This document shows, piece after piece, positions 1 through 8,994 of a stretch of 64,000 nucleotides of DNA. The stretch is from Cyanobium sp. FGCU52 (GTDB taxonomy: Bacteria > Cyanobacteriota > Cyanobacteriia > PCC-6307 > Cyanobiaceae): assembly GCA_024958715.1 (NCBI GenBank), contig JANWUS010000058.1:1-64000 (forward strand), read 5' to 3'. The stretch's first letter is position 1. Each line of letters opens with the position of its first letter. Under the pieces are notes generated by a model. That model made no database searches and was not told where the DNA came from. It saw only the letters and a program-made list of their open reading frames with translations. The translations under genes and the position numbers were made by a program.

Positions 1-1
1 A

Positions 2-286
2 GCGTCTTGTTGGCGGGGTGCCAGGGGCTTGCGGAGCTTTGTTGCTGATCAAGATTCCTCAAGCCCGTCGGCCACCTATCCGGTGGAGGGTTACATGAAA
101 TTCACTGACGGCACCAGCCTGCAGGTCTTCAGCCAGCGGCTCAGCCTGCCCGTGGGCGGCCAGAAGCTGTTCGGGCCCTTCCGGGCCGTGCCGGGCAAGC
201 AGGCCGCTCAGATGAACTTCAAGGTGGGCGGCGATCCCTCGTCGCTGGGCTACAGCTACCAGATCTCGGTGGAAGGATGCGACTGA
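2..286 (+). CDS. Hypothetical protein, left-truncated or uncertain start
   Basis: ORF 29..286 (TTG start) stays open to the window edge; C-terminal part looks like a small soluble domain (KFTDGTSLQVFSQRLSLPVGGQKLFGPF...). N-terminus uncertain. Confidence 0.4.
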   Translation, partial: ASCWRGARGLRSFVADQDSSSPSATYPVEGYMKFTDGTSLQVFSQRLSLPVGGQKLFGPFRAVPGKQAAQMNFKVGGDPSSLGYSYQISVEGCD

Positions 287-305
287 GTGCGGGCCCGGGC
301 CGCGC

Positions 306-1862
306 TCAGGGGTTGATGTCCACGCTGCTCAGACGGCCGGTGACGTCGAGCAGCGGGTAGTCGGGATCCCCCCAGCCGGCCGGTGCCAGCAGATTGGGGG
401 CATTGGGGCCAGGAGCGGCGGCGGCGCCCGCCTCGAAGGCCCCGTCGGTCCAGCTGAGGATCAGGCCGCGCAGCGGGCCGCCCCCATCGGCCAGAGGCGA
501 GCGCAGGTTGAAGTGATCCCCTCCCTTCACCATCACCAAGCGATGGCCGCCACCCTCCCTGCGGGCCTGGCCGGCCATGATCCGGATCGCCTCCGGACCG
601 GAGGGCACCACCCAGTCGCGGCTGCCGCTCACCATCAGCACCCTGCCGTTCATGCCACGGGATGACCCCCGGTCGAACAGCAGGGCGGAGGGCGGGCTGA
701 CGGAGACCACCGCCTTGATGCGGGGATCCGGGGCCACCGCCCGCCCGGCGCTGCTGCGGAAGCTGCACTGCAGCACCCAGCTCAGGTTGCGTTCCGGATC
801 GCGCAGGTCAGCGCAGTAGCGGTCGATCCGGCCGGCGCTCGGCCGGGCACCCGCCAGCTGCAGCACGGTGGTGGCCCCCCAGGAATGGCCCAGGGCCACC
901 ACCTGGTCGGTGCGCACGGGAGAGGGGAGGCGCAGCCTGCCGGCGGCAGCGGCATCGATCGCCGCCGACACATCCAGGGGACGCAGGCGAAGGTCGTCCG
1001 GGCTCGGAGGTGGCACCTTGCCCTCCAGCATCGCCTGCTGCTGGTTGCTGTCGCTGCCGGGATGGCGCGGCAGGATCACCGTGTAGCCACGGCGGGCCAG
1101 ATGGGCCGCCCAGCCCTCGAAGTTCTCCGGCGAATCCCAGAGGCCGTGGGAGATCACCACCAGACGGCCGTTGGCTCCCTGCCCCGGGGCCACCACCACC
1201 ACCGAGAGGGGCTCGGGGCGGTGGGTCACCCGGATCGCCACATCGCTGCGCTGAATCTCCAGCGGGCCCGCTCCCCGCAGAGCAGGGTCGGCGGTGGCGG
1301 CCGGGGTTTCGCTGATCAGGCGATCGCCCGTGAGCTGCTGGTTCTTGAGCCGCTGCAGGGCGAACAGGGCCTGCTCCAGGTCAACGGTGGCGGTCTTGCC
1401 CGGGATCGCCTCCAGCACGTCGAGCACCGTCAGGTTGCCCTTCTCGGCGGTCCTGTCCAGCCGTTCCAGTCCTTGGCGCAGCTGGGCGCTTTCGCCCTCG
1501 TCCATGCCATCGATGCGCACCAGCGCGGACACCAGCAGCAGGGCCTGGTTGCCGAGGGGGGAGCCCACCGTCTTGTCGGCGAAGACCCGGCTGGAGAGGG
1601 GAAGGGGATCGTCGAGCAGGGTGACAAGGCGGCGGCCGATGGCGCCACCGGTGGCCTGATCCAGCTCCGCCAGGTCGCTGCTGCCGCTGAGAAGGGCCTG
1701 GCGGTTGCGGAGTTCGCTCACGTTCACCGTGAAGCTGGTCTCCAGCAGGGGCAGCCTGAACTCGATCCGCTCGATCGCCCGCACCGGCGCCAGCGGCGCG
1801 AGGGCCAGCAGGGCGGTGAGCGGCGCGGCCAGATGCCGGAAGGGATGGGGGCGAACGGGCAT
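306..1862 (-). CDS. Alpha/beta hydrolase with N-terminal DUF1400-like domain, exported
   Basis: Internal ATG at 1862 gives signal peptide MPVRPHPFRHLAAPLTALLALAPLAPVRA; nucleophile elbow GHSWGA; dienelactone-hydrolase-like C-terminal half. Confidence 0.8.
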   Translation of the reverse strand: MPVRPHPFRHLAAPLTALLALAPLAPVRAIERIEFRLPLLETSFTVNVSELRNRQALLSGSSDLAELDQATGGAIGRRLVTLLDDPLPLSSRVFADKTVGSPLGNQALLLVSALVRIDGMDEGESAQLRQGLERLDRTAEKGNLTVLDVLEAIPGKTATVDLEQALFALQRLKNQQLTGDRLISETPAATADPALRGAGPLEIQRSDVAIRVTHRPEPLSVVVVAPGQGANGRLVVISHGLWDSPENFEGWAAHLARRGYTVILPRHPGSDSNQQQAMLEGKVPPPSPDDLRLRPLDVSAAIDAAAAGRLRLPSPVRTDQVVALGHSWGATTVLQLAGARPSAGRIDRYCADLRDPERNLSWVLQCSFRSSAGRAVAPDPRIKAVVSVSPPSALLFDRGSSRGMNGRVLMVSGSRDWVVPSGPEAIRIMAGQARREGGGHRLVMVKGGDHFNLRSPLADGGGPLRGLILSWTDGAFEAGAAAAPGPNAPNLLAPAGWGDPDYPLLDVTGRLSSVDINP

Positions 1863-1890
1863 CACGGCGGCAGGAGGCGCGGCTCCATGA

Positions 1891-3099
1891 TCACCCTGCG
1901 GCCGCCGCGGCGACCAGCCGCTCCGCCAGGGCTTCGGCACTGCTCCAGGCGCCCTGCACCCGGCCGAAGCCCGGCCCTGCCAGGTAGTCGCCGCAGAAGC
2001 CGATGCGGCTGGCGGGGCAGAGGCTCAGGGCGGAGGGGAGGCCAGGCCCCCTGGGGTAGGCGGCCCCCCAGCGCATCAGCTGCCGCCGGCAGCGGCCCAT
2101 CAGGGAGTAAGGGATGCGGGGATGGAGGGCCTGGTGCAGGGCGGCGGTGAGGGCGGTGATCACCGCGTCCTCCTCCGCGGCCGGGACGGGGCGTCCCAGC
2201 TGACGGGCGATCGCGGAGCCGGAGCCGTAGACCTTCAGGTGCTCCTCGGCGAAGATCGCCGTGGAATGGGCCACCACGGCGCAGCGCCCGTCGTCGAGAG
2301 GCTGGATGGCGATCCGCTCCAGCCCCCAGCGCTGGCGGGCCGCCGCGTCGAGGATCAGCAGCCGGAAGGGCAGATCCCGCCAGATCCGGGCCGCTTCGCC
2401 CTCCGCCACCAGCAGCAGGTTGCTGCGGGCCTCGGCGCGGAGGGAGGCGATCGCCACCAGGGCATGCTCCAGCTGGGAATCCGCCAGGCTCCTGGCGGCC
2501 TCCGCCAGGGGAATGCTCTCCCAGCCCAGGGTGAGCCGGGCCCGGGGATGGGCCAGCAGGGTGCCGGAGAGCACCAGCCAGTCGGCCTGCCCCAGCGTCT
2601 GGCCATCGGCGGCGAGCAGCTCCCAGGGCCCGCCCGCTGAAGCCCGCAGGCGCCGGACCAGCTGGCCGAAGCGGCCCTCCACGGCCCCACCGGCCTGGTG
2701 CAGCAGGCCTTCGCAGAGCCGATCCATCCCGCCCCGGCCCCGCAGGAGCGTCCCGTCCAGCTGGGGGTCGGCGGGCGGGTCCCCCACCTGGCCATGGACA
2801 TCGAGCCCCGCGATCGCTCCCTTCCAGGGCTCCACCCAGCCCCCCTCGATCAGGGCCTGCAGCAGCGGCGGCGGCGGGGCTTCCGCCGGATGCAGGTTGA
2901 ACAGGGGGGCGCCGTGGTCGATGCGCAGAGCGTCATCGCTGCGGGAGCGGCGGGTGGAGGCCCGGCCCCCGGGGCCCCGCCCCGTCTCCCAGAGGGTGAG
3001 CGGGCCGCTCCAGCCCAGGGCCACCAGGCGGGCCGCCAGGACGCAGCCGGCGACTCCGGCGCCGATCACGGCCAGGCTGGGGCCCGGGGAGAGGGACAT
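1891..3099 (-). CDS. NAD(P)/FAD-dependent amine oxidase/renalase-like oxidoreductase
   Basis: N-terminal Rossmann motif LAVIGAGVAGCVLAARL; GRGPGGRASTRR; C-terminal FCGDYLAGPGFGRVQGAWSSAEALAERL. Confidence 0.8.
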   Translation of the reverse strand: MSLSPGPSLAVIGAGVAGCVLAARLVALGWSGPLTLWETGRGPGGRASTRRSRSDDALRIDHGAPLFNLHPAEAPPPPLLQALIEGGWVEPWKGAIAGLDVHGQVGDPPADPQLDGTLLRGRGGMDRLCEGLLHQAGGAVEGRFGQLVRRLRASAGGPWELLAADGQTLGQADWLVLSGTLLAHPRARLTLGWESIPLAEAARSLADSQLEHALVAIASLRAEARSNLLLVAEGEAARIWRDLPFRLLILDAAARQRWGLERIAIQPLDDGRCAVVAHSTAIFAEEHLKVYGSGSAIARQLGRPVPAAEEDAVITALTAALHQALHPRIPYSLMGRCRRQLMRWGAAYPRGPGLPSALSLCPASRIGFCGDYLAGPGFGRVQGAWSSAEALAERLVAAAAAG

Positions 3100-3283
3100 G
3101 CGGAGGCGAGGGGGGCGGCGCGGGCCGGGCGGCATCTCCAGGATGCCCGAGGTTCGGCTGGCGGCGCGTCACCGAAAGCCCCGGGAAGCCCGGGGCGTGG
3201 TGAAGTCGCACGGGTCTCGTGCTGCACGATTCTGATCCCATCCGGGCCGGGTCCGAGGATGCGGACTTCCCGCCCCCCACGGC

Positions 3284-4069
3284 ATGGCGACCCCTCCGAT
3301 CGACCACACCGCCGCGGTGCAGGCCCGCTACGGGGCCGCCGCGATCGAGCCCGAGCCCTGCCTGTGCTGCGGTGTCGCCTTCGATCCCTCCCTGCTGGAG
3401 GTGATTCCGGCGGAGGTGGTCGAGCGCGACTACGGCTGCGGCGATCCCACCCGCTGGGTGCGGCCGGGCGACACGGTGCTCGATCTGGGCAGCGGCAGCG
3501 GCAAGAACGCCTTTCTCTGTGCCCAGCTGGTGGGCCCCGAGGGCCGGGTGATCGGTCTCGACCGCAACGGCGAGATGCTGGCGCTGGCCCGCTGGGCCGC
3601 CCCGATCGTGGCCGACAAGATCGGCTATGCCAACGTGAGCTTCCGGGAGGCCGCCATCGAGGACCTGGGCCGCGACCTTGCCGGCCTGCCCCTGCTGGCC
3701 GACGGGAGCGTGGATCTGGTGCTGAGCAACTGCGTGCTCAACCTGGTGCGCCCCGATGCCCGCCCCGCCCTGCTGCGGGAGATCCGGCGGGTGCTGCGGC
3801 CGGGCGGCCGGGTCGCCATCAGCGACATCGTCAGCGATCGGCCCGTGCCCCTCGATCTGCAGCAGGATCCGGAGCTCTGGAGCGGCTGCATCAGCGGCGC
3901 CTGGCAGGAGGATCGCTTCCTCGAGGACTTCCGCACCCTTGGCTTCGAGGGGGTGCACTACGCCGACCGGCAGGAGCGTCCCTGGCGGGAGGTGGAAGGG
4001 ATCGCCTTCCGGGCCGTCACCCTGGTGGGCCATCGGCCCGGTCCCTCCCAGGCTTCCAGCTGCTGCTGA
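3284..4069 (+). CDS. Arsenite methyltransferase-like (ArsM family) SAM-dependent methyltransferase
   Basis: VLDLGSGSGKNAFLCAQLVG, LSNCVLNLVRPD, RPGGRVAISDIVSD, conserved Cys positions (CLCC, GCGDPTRW, SGCISGA). Confidence 0.75.
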   Translation: MATPPIDHTAAVQARYGAAAIEPEPCLCCGVAFDPSLLEVIPAEVVERDYGCGDPTRWVRPGDTVLDLGSGSGKNAFLCAQLVGPEGRVIGLDRNGEMLALARWAAPIVADKIGYANVSFREAAIEDLGRDLAGLPLLADGSVDLVLSNCVLNLVRPDARPALLREIRRVLRPGGRVAISDIVSDRPVPLDLQQDPELWSGCISGAWQEDRFLEDFRTLGFEGVHYADRQERPWREVEGIAFRAVTLVGHRPGPSQASSCC

Positions 4070-4158
4070 GCGCTGCGGCGCATCCGCCGGGGTTCCGCCG
4101 AAGGGCGTGGCGGCCCCGCCGGGCGTGGCGAGGGTGGGCCATCGCCACGCCTTCGACG

Positions 4159-5406
4159 ATGACCCTCGTTGCTTCCCGGCCCCGCGCCTCCACCGGGCCG
4201 GCGTCGGTCGTGCCGCCCCCGGTGCTGGCCCTGCTGCAACAGGCCGACGTGGGCCTCGACGGGGCGCGGCCCTGGGACCTGTGCCTCCATCGTCCCGATG
4301 TGCTGAAGCAGGTGGCGTGGGGCGGATCGCTGGCCTTCGGCGAGGCCTACGTGCGCGGCGACTGGGACTGCGGGCGCCTCGATGAGCTGTTCGATCGCCT
4401 GCTGCGGGTCGGTGCCGTCCGGGGCCTTGCCGCCGGCCGCTCCATCGTTGCCCGGGTGGCGGCCCTCGCCGCCCGCCTGGGGGATCCCCAGTCGCCCGCC
4501 CGCGCGCGGCGGGCCGTGCGCCATCACTACGACATCCATCCGCAGGTGTATGCGGCGATGCTCGATCCCCTGCGCCAGTACAGCTGCGGCTTCTGGCAGC
4601 ACGCCAGCAGCCTGGAGGAGGCCCAGCGGCACAAGCTGGCCCTGATCGGCGAGAAGCTGGCCCTCGAACCGGGCCAGCGGGTGCTGGACATCGGCTGCGG
4701 CTGGGGCGGTCTGGCGGCCTGGCTGGCCGAGCGGCACGGCGTGGAGGTGGTGGGCATCACGCTCTCGCAGCGCCAGCTCGACTGGGCCCGGGAGCGCTGG
4801 CAGGGGCTGCCCGTGCGATTCGAGCTCTGCGACTACCGGGACCTGGCCCGCCTCCAGGAGCGACCGTTCGACCGGATCGTCTCGGTGGGGATGCTGGAGC
4901 ACGTGGGGCCGAGCCATCTGCGCCGCTTCTTCCGGGAGGTTCGCCGGGCCCTGCAGCCGCAGGGGCTCGCCCTGGTGCACACCATCGGCTTCCCGAGACG
5001 CACCGTCGCCACCGACCCCTGGATCGCCGCCCACGTGTTCCCGGGGGGACGGCTGCCCGCCGCGGGCGAACTGGCGGATGCCCTCGGCGACGATCTGCTG
5101 ATCGAGGACTGGCACGGGTTCGGCAGCGATTACGACCTCACCCTGATGGCCTGGCACGTGCGCTTCGAGCGGGCCTGGCCCCAGCTGCGCCCGCTGCTCA
5201 CGGCCGATGGCGGCCCGGAGGCCGCCGAGCGGTTCCGTCGCTTCTGGCGCTACTACCTGCTGTGCTGCGCCGGCTTCTTCCGCGCCCGCCAGGGCCAGCT
5301 CTGGCAGCTGGTGCTGAGCCCGGCCGATCGATCCCCCACCACGCCCTACCGCTCGGTCCGCCCGGGGCCCTGCCCGCTGGCCTCCGCCGGGGAGATCGGG
5401 CGATGA
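4159..5406 (+). CDS. cfa: Cyclopropane-fatty-acyl-phospholipid synthase family protein
   Basis: Internal ATG at 4159 within ORF 2698..5406; HHYDIHPQVYAAMLDPLRQYSCGFW, VLDIGCGWGGLAAWLAERHGVEVVGITLS. Confidence 0.85.
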   Translation: MTLVASRPRASTGPASVVPPPVLALLQQADVGLDGARPWDLCLHRPDVLKQVAWGGSLAFGEAYVRGDWDCGRLDELFDRLLRVGAVRGLAAGRSIVARVAALAARLGDPQSPARARRAVRHHYDIHPQVYAAMLDPLRQYSCGFWQHASSLEEAQRHKLALIGEKLALEPGQRVLDIGCGWGGLAAWLAERHGVEVVGITLSQRQLDWARERWQGLPVRFELCDYRDLARLQERPFDRIVSVGMLEHVGPSHLRRFFREVRRALQPQGLALVHTIGFPRRTVATDPWIAAHVFPGGRLPAAGELADALGDDLLIEDWHGFGSDYDLTLMAWHVRFERAWPQLRPLLTADGGPEAAERFRRFWRYYLLCCAGFFRARQGQLWQLVLSPADRSPTTPYRSVRPGPCPLASAGEIGR

Positions 5407-5858
5407 ACGGCGATCGCTGGGAGCATTTCGCCCCGGAAGGGTGTCTGGGACTGCGGGGGGTGGGCTCCAGCAAGGAGCGGGCCTTCGAGCAGGTGGGGCT
5501 CGCCCTCACGGCCACCATGATCGATCCGGCGAGTGTGCGTCCGCAGGGGAGGGAGGAGATCCACTGCAGCGCTCCCGACGACGAACGTCTGCTGCTGGCC
5601 TGGATCGAGACCCTGCTGGGCCGGATGGCGGTGCAGCATCTGCTGTTCGGCCAGTACCGGGTGAGGATCGGGCCGCAGGGACTGCAGGCCACGGCCCTGG
5701 GGGAACCCCTCGATCCGCGGGGGCTGGATCCCCGGCTGGATCTGCATCGGGTTTTCTGTGAGCAGTTGCGCCTGATTCGCGGGCCTGCCGAGGACTGGCG
5801 GGCCGAAGTCATCCTCCGGCCTAGGGGGTTGGCTGAGGCGGATGACGGCGGAAGCTGA
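5403..5858 (+). CDS. Archease family protein
   Basis: ATG overlaps the cfa stop (ATGA). Archease-like WEHFAPEGCLGLRGVGSSKERAFEQVGLALTATMIDP...LLLAWIETLLGRMAVQHLLFGQYRVRI. Confidence 0.75.
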   Translation: MNGDRWEHFAPEGCLGLRGVGSSKERAFEQVGLALTATMIDPASVRPQGREEIHCSAPDDERLLLAWIETLLGRMAVQHLLFGQYRVRIGPQGLQATALGEPLDPRGLDPRLDLHRVFCEQLRLIRGPAEDWRAEVILRPRGLAEADDGGS

Positions 5859-6035
5859 GCAGTGGCTGGGCGGAATCAAGGAGCTTCTCAGCAGGGAGGG
5901 AGCAGGAATGCATCACCTTGCCGCATCAGCAACCTTGCTGACTCCATAGCCTGATCTGGTGCTTTTCCTGGTCTCAGGTTTGTCGACCTCCGGGCTAACA
6001 AACTGGTTGCCATTGCCTCCGCTGCTCTATCTTCC

Positions 6036-6305
6036 ATGAACGACCGACTGCGTCTGCTCCAGCGCCAGCCCCGTCGCATCACGATCACCCTCAGCTATCA
6101 CGTGCACGAGGCCCTGCTCAACCGCTCCGAGGAGGAGGGGCGATCGGTGTCGAATCTCTGTGCCTTTCTGCTGGAAGAATCGCTGCGCCATCCCCAGGCC
6201 CTCCCTGCTGCCCCTGAGGGCCTGGGGATCGAGCGTCGTCAGGAGCGCCATCAGGGGATGCACCCAGGAGCCGATGGCCATCTGCGGCAACGCCGGCCAG
6301 GCTGA
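6036..6305 (+). CDS. Small ribbon-helix-helix (CopG-like) protein, copy 1
   Basis: RRITITLSYHVHEALLNRSEEEGRSVSNLCAFLLEESLRH, RHH pattern. Confidence 0.65.
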   Translation: MNDRLRLLQRQPRRITITLSYHVHEALLNRSEEEGRSVSNLCAFLLEESLRHPQALPAAPEGLGIERRQERHQGMHPGADGHLRQRRPG

Positions 6306-6421
6306 AATGTCAATCGGTCGTCAACCCTTCCGGCTCGACTATCCAAATCATGCGGGAACTGCAAGCGATTTGACCTGGCCATGGGCGACTGCTACGTCTA
6401 TGTTCCGTCGCTCACTCCGCC

Positions 6422-6640
6422 ATGGCGCCGTCGCCCTCACAGCCACCGTCATTCTCCGGGTCATCTCCAGGGTTCAGGTTGCCGATCCTGTCCCGCCGGC
6501 CGGTGCGGATCTCGATCACCGTGTCGCAGGCCGTGCATGAGGCGCTGCTGAATCGCAGCGACTTCGAGGGCCGCTCCCTCTCCAATCTGGCGGCTTTTCT
6601 GCTCGAAGCTGCACTCCATCAGAGCGACACAACCCGATGA
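6422..6640 (+). CDS. Small ribbon-helix-helix (CopG-like) protein, copy 2; start uncertain
   Basis: VRISITVSQAVHEALLNRSDFEGRSLSNLAAFLLEAALHQ, clearly paralogous to 6036..6305. Confidence 0.65.
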   Translation: MAPSPSQPPSFSGSSPGFRLPILSRRPVRISITVSQAVHEALLNRSDFEGRSLSNLAAFLLEAALHQSDTTR

Positions 6641-6801
6641 GGGCGCGATGACCCGCCCCCCCGGCAATCGTGACCGGTTCCATGGGATCGGTCCCGCCTG
6701 TCGTCCCAGCCGGCTGTCCAGGGGCCACAGCCGGAAGCGGTAGCGCTATGCCGGACCCGGCGGCGGTGCCGGGCCCGGGGAGACGATGCGCTCGAAACGG
6801 C

Positions 6802-7245
6802 TCACTCCACCGGTACGGTCACGGCCGCCTCGGGCGCAACGGTGGCCTTGCGGGGCACCGTCACCGTCAGCTGGCCGTCCTGACAACGGGCCTTCAGTCC
6901 GCTCGGATCCGCGTCCGCCGGCAGGGTGAAGCTGCGCCGGAAGCGGCCGTGGAAGCGCTCCAGCCGATGCATCAGGGTGCTCTCCTGGAGCTTCTCCTCC
7001 TTCCGTTCCCCCTCGATCGTGAGCACGCCGTCGGCCAGGCTCACGCGCAGATCCTCCCGCCGCAGTCCCGGCACGTCGGCGTGGATCCGGTAGCTGCCGT
7101 CGTCCTCGCTGATGTCGACGCGGGGGTTCAACTCCATCGTCATCAGCGAGGCCGGCCGCGCCAGGGGCCAGCGGAAGGGAATGGCTGGCCGATCGATCAT
7201 CTTCTCCAGGTCCTGCAGGGACTCCAGGGCATTCATCAGGGTCAT
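6802..7245 (-). CDS. Hsp20/alpha-crystallin family small heat-shock protein
   Basis: PRVDISEDDGSYRIHADVPGLRREDLRVSLADGVLTIEGERKEE...FRRSFTLPADADPSGLKARCQDGQLTVTVPR. Confidence 0.9.
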   Translation of the reverse strand: MTLMNALESLQDLEKMIDRPAIPFRWPLARPASLMTMELNPRVDISEDDGSYRIHADVPGLRREDLRVSLADGVLTIEGERKEEKLQESTLMHRLERFHGRFRRSFTLPADADPSGLKARCQDGQLTVTVPRKATVAPEAAVTVPVE

Positions 7246-7419
7246 GGCGACAGGGGCGCAGGGACGGGGAGCCGCTGGTCGCGCCAAGCCGCGCGGCCGG
7301 TCGGCACCGCTGCTCTGACCCTATGGAGATCGGTGACAGGTGCGTGCAGAGGATCCGCTGCATGGCCGCCTGCCGTGGATCGTTGGCGCCACCGTGGGAG
7401 TGTCTGCACCGCGCCCGCG

Positions 7420-8094
7420 ATGATCGCCCCTGATGCGTTCTGGACCGACCGCCGCGCCGCCGGTCTCGCCCTGGCCGCCCGGCTGCGGGAGCTTCACCCC
7501 CATCCCGCCGGCAGCGTGGTGGTGGCCCTCCCCCGCGGCGGTGTGGTGGTCGCCGCCGAGGTGGCCCGGGCCCTGCGGCTGCCCCTCACCACCTGGTCGG
7601 TGCGCAAGCTGGCGCTCCCCACCCAGCCGGAGATCGCCCTGGGAGCCCTCGCCCCGGGCGGGGTGACCCTCTGGGATCCCCACACCGCCTGGATGTTCAA
7701 CGAGCATCCCGTTCTGCGTGAGCAGGTGATGGAACGGGAAGGGAGGGAACTGGAACGCCGGCGGCTGCTTTACGGCGATGCCGACCCCGCTGACCTGCGC
7801 GGCCGGCAGCTGATCGTCGTCGATGACGGCATCGCCACCGGGCTCAGCGTGCGCGCCGCCCTCACCTCGCTCCAGCGGCTGGGGCCCGCCCGCGTCGTGC
7901 TGGCGGTGCCCGTGGCGGCCCGTCAGAGCCTGCCGGCCCTGCGGGAGCTGGTCGACGAACTGGTGCTGCTGGCGGCTCCCGATGATCTGGTGGCCGTGGG
8001 CCTCCACTACGGACGCTTCGACCCGGTGGACGATGCGGAGGTGCTGGCCATCCTGCGTCAGGCGCGCAGCGTTGCCGCCCAGGCCCCGTTCTGA
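7420..8094 (+). CDS. Phosphoribosyltransferase family protein
   Basis: ATG at 7420; VVALPRGGVVVAAEVARAL and PRPP-loop-like LIVVDDGIATGLSVRAAL. Confidence 0.85.
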   Translation: MIAPDAFWTDRRAAGLALAARLRELHPHPAGSVVVALPRGGVVVAAEVARALRLPLTTWSVRKLALPTQPEIALGALAPGGVTLWDPHTAWMFNEHPVLREQVMEREGRELERRRLLYGDADPADLRGRQLIVVDDGIATGLSVRAALTSLQRLGPARVVLAVPVAARQSLPALRELVDELVLLAAPDDLVAVGLHYGRFDPVDDAEVLAILRQARSVAAQAPF

Positions 8095-8994
8095 TCAGGC
8101 GGCGATCGCCACCACCTGATTGCGGCCCTTGCGCTTGGCCCGGTACATGGCGGCATCGGCGCGCTCGATCAGCTCCGTGGTCAGTTCGTGGGGCCGGGCC
8201 AGGGTGACGCCGATGCTCAGGGTGGGAACGGTGAAGCCGCGCCCATCCGGCAGTTCGAGCGGCTGGGCCACCGCCAGGCGCAGGGCGTCCGCCACGGAGA
8301 GGGCGTCATCGAGGCCGCCCACCCCGTCCAGCACCACCAGCAGCTCATCGCCACCGATGCGTGCCGCCAGGTCGGTGCTCCGCAGGTGGCGACGCAATCT
8401 CCGGGCCACCTCACGCAGCACTTCATCGCCACTGCGGTGGCCCCAGCGATCGTTGATGGCCTTGAAGTCGTCGAGATCGCAGAACAGCACCGCCATGGCC
8501 CTGCCCTGGCGTCGTTCCTCCCCCTGAAGCCGATCCAGATGCCGCATCATCTCGCGGCGATTCAGCAGGTCGGTGAGGTCGTCACAGCGCAGCTCACGGC
8601 TCAGGTCCCCTGGGGGTGGCTCGGCCCCCTCCGCCATCAGCACCAGTCGGGCCACCGCATCGACACCGTCGTGATCGCCGCCGGTGTCCGGGGTCGCCTC
8701 CAGCTGCACCCAGTGCCAGCGGCCATCACGGCTGCGCAAGCGGTCCCGCCAGATCACCCGCTGCCCGGGGCCGAGCCGGGCCAGCCGCACATCAACGCCA
8801 CCGAGACCCTCGGGATGGAGGAACTCCTCCACGCCGTGGCCGATCCAATCGTCGGGGCGCCAGCCCAGCAGGCTGGCGATGCCCTCCGAGACTCCCACCA
8901 ACCGGCCCCGGCGCAGGCGCAGCTGCACCTCGGCCGCCTCGGCTGGGGGCGCAACGTTGTTGCCTGGAGGGCTGGAACGGCTGGAACTGCTCAT
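8095..8994 (-). CDS. PAS-GGDEF diguanylate cyclase
   Basis: ATG at 8994; PAS-like VSEGIASLLGWRPDDWIGHGVEEFLHPE; active site RIGGDELL with upstream RSTD (RxxD I-site). Confidence 0.85.
   Translation of the reverse strand: MSSSSRSSPPGNNVAPPAEAAEVQLRLRRGRLVGVSEGIASLLGWRPDDWIGHGVEEFLHPEGLGGVDVRLARLGPGQRVIWRDRLRSRDGRWHWVQLEATPDTGGDHDGVDAVARLVLMAEGAEPPPGDLSRELRCDDLTDLLNRREMMRHLDRLQGEERRQGRAMAVLFCDLDDFKAINDRWGHRSGDEVLREVARRLRRHLRSTDLAARIGGDELLVVLDGVGGLDDALSVADALRLAVAQPLELPDGRGFTVPTLSIGVTLARPHELTTELIERADAAMYRAKRKGRNQVVAIAA

Noticed and set aside
885-2150. 421-aa + strand ORF opposite the alpha/beta hydrolase
   Set aside because: Low-complexity composition without recognisable domains; the minus-strand gene has a signal peptide and catalytic motif.
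2698-4158. N-terminal 487 residues of ORF 2698..5406
   Set aside because: Out-of-frame read-through of the oxidoreductase (antisense) and ArsM-like (sense, other frame) genes; the Cfa homology begins at the ATG at 4159.
6036-6640. Toxin-antitoxin locus
   Set aside because: Both ORFs are RHH-like paralogs and no toxin-like ORF is adjacent on either strand.
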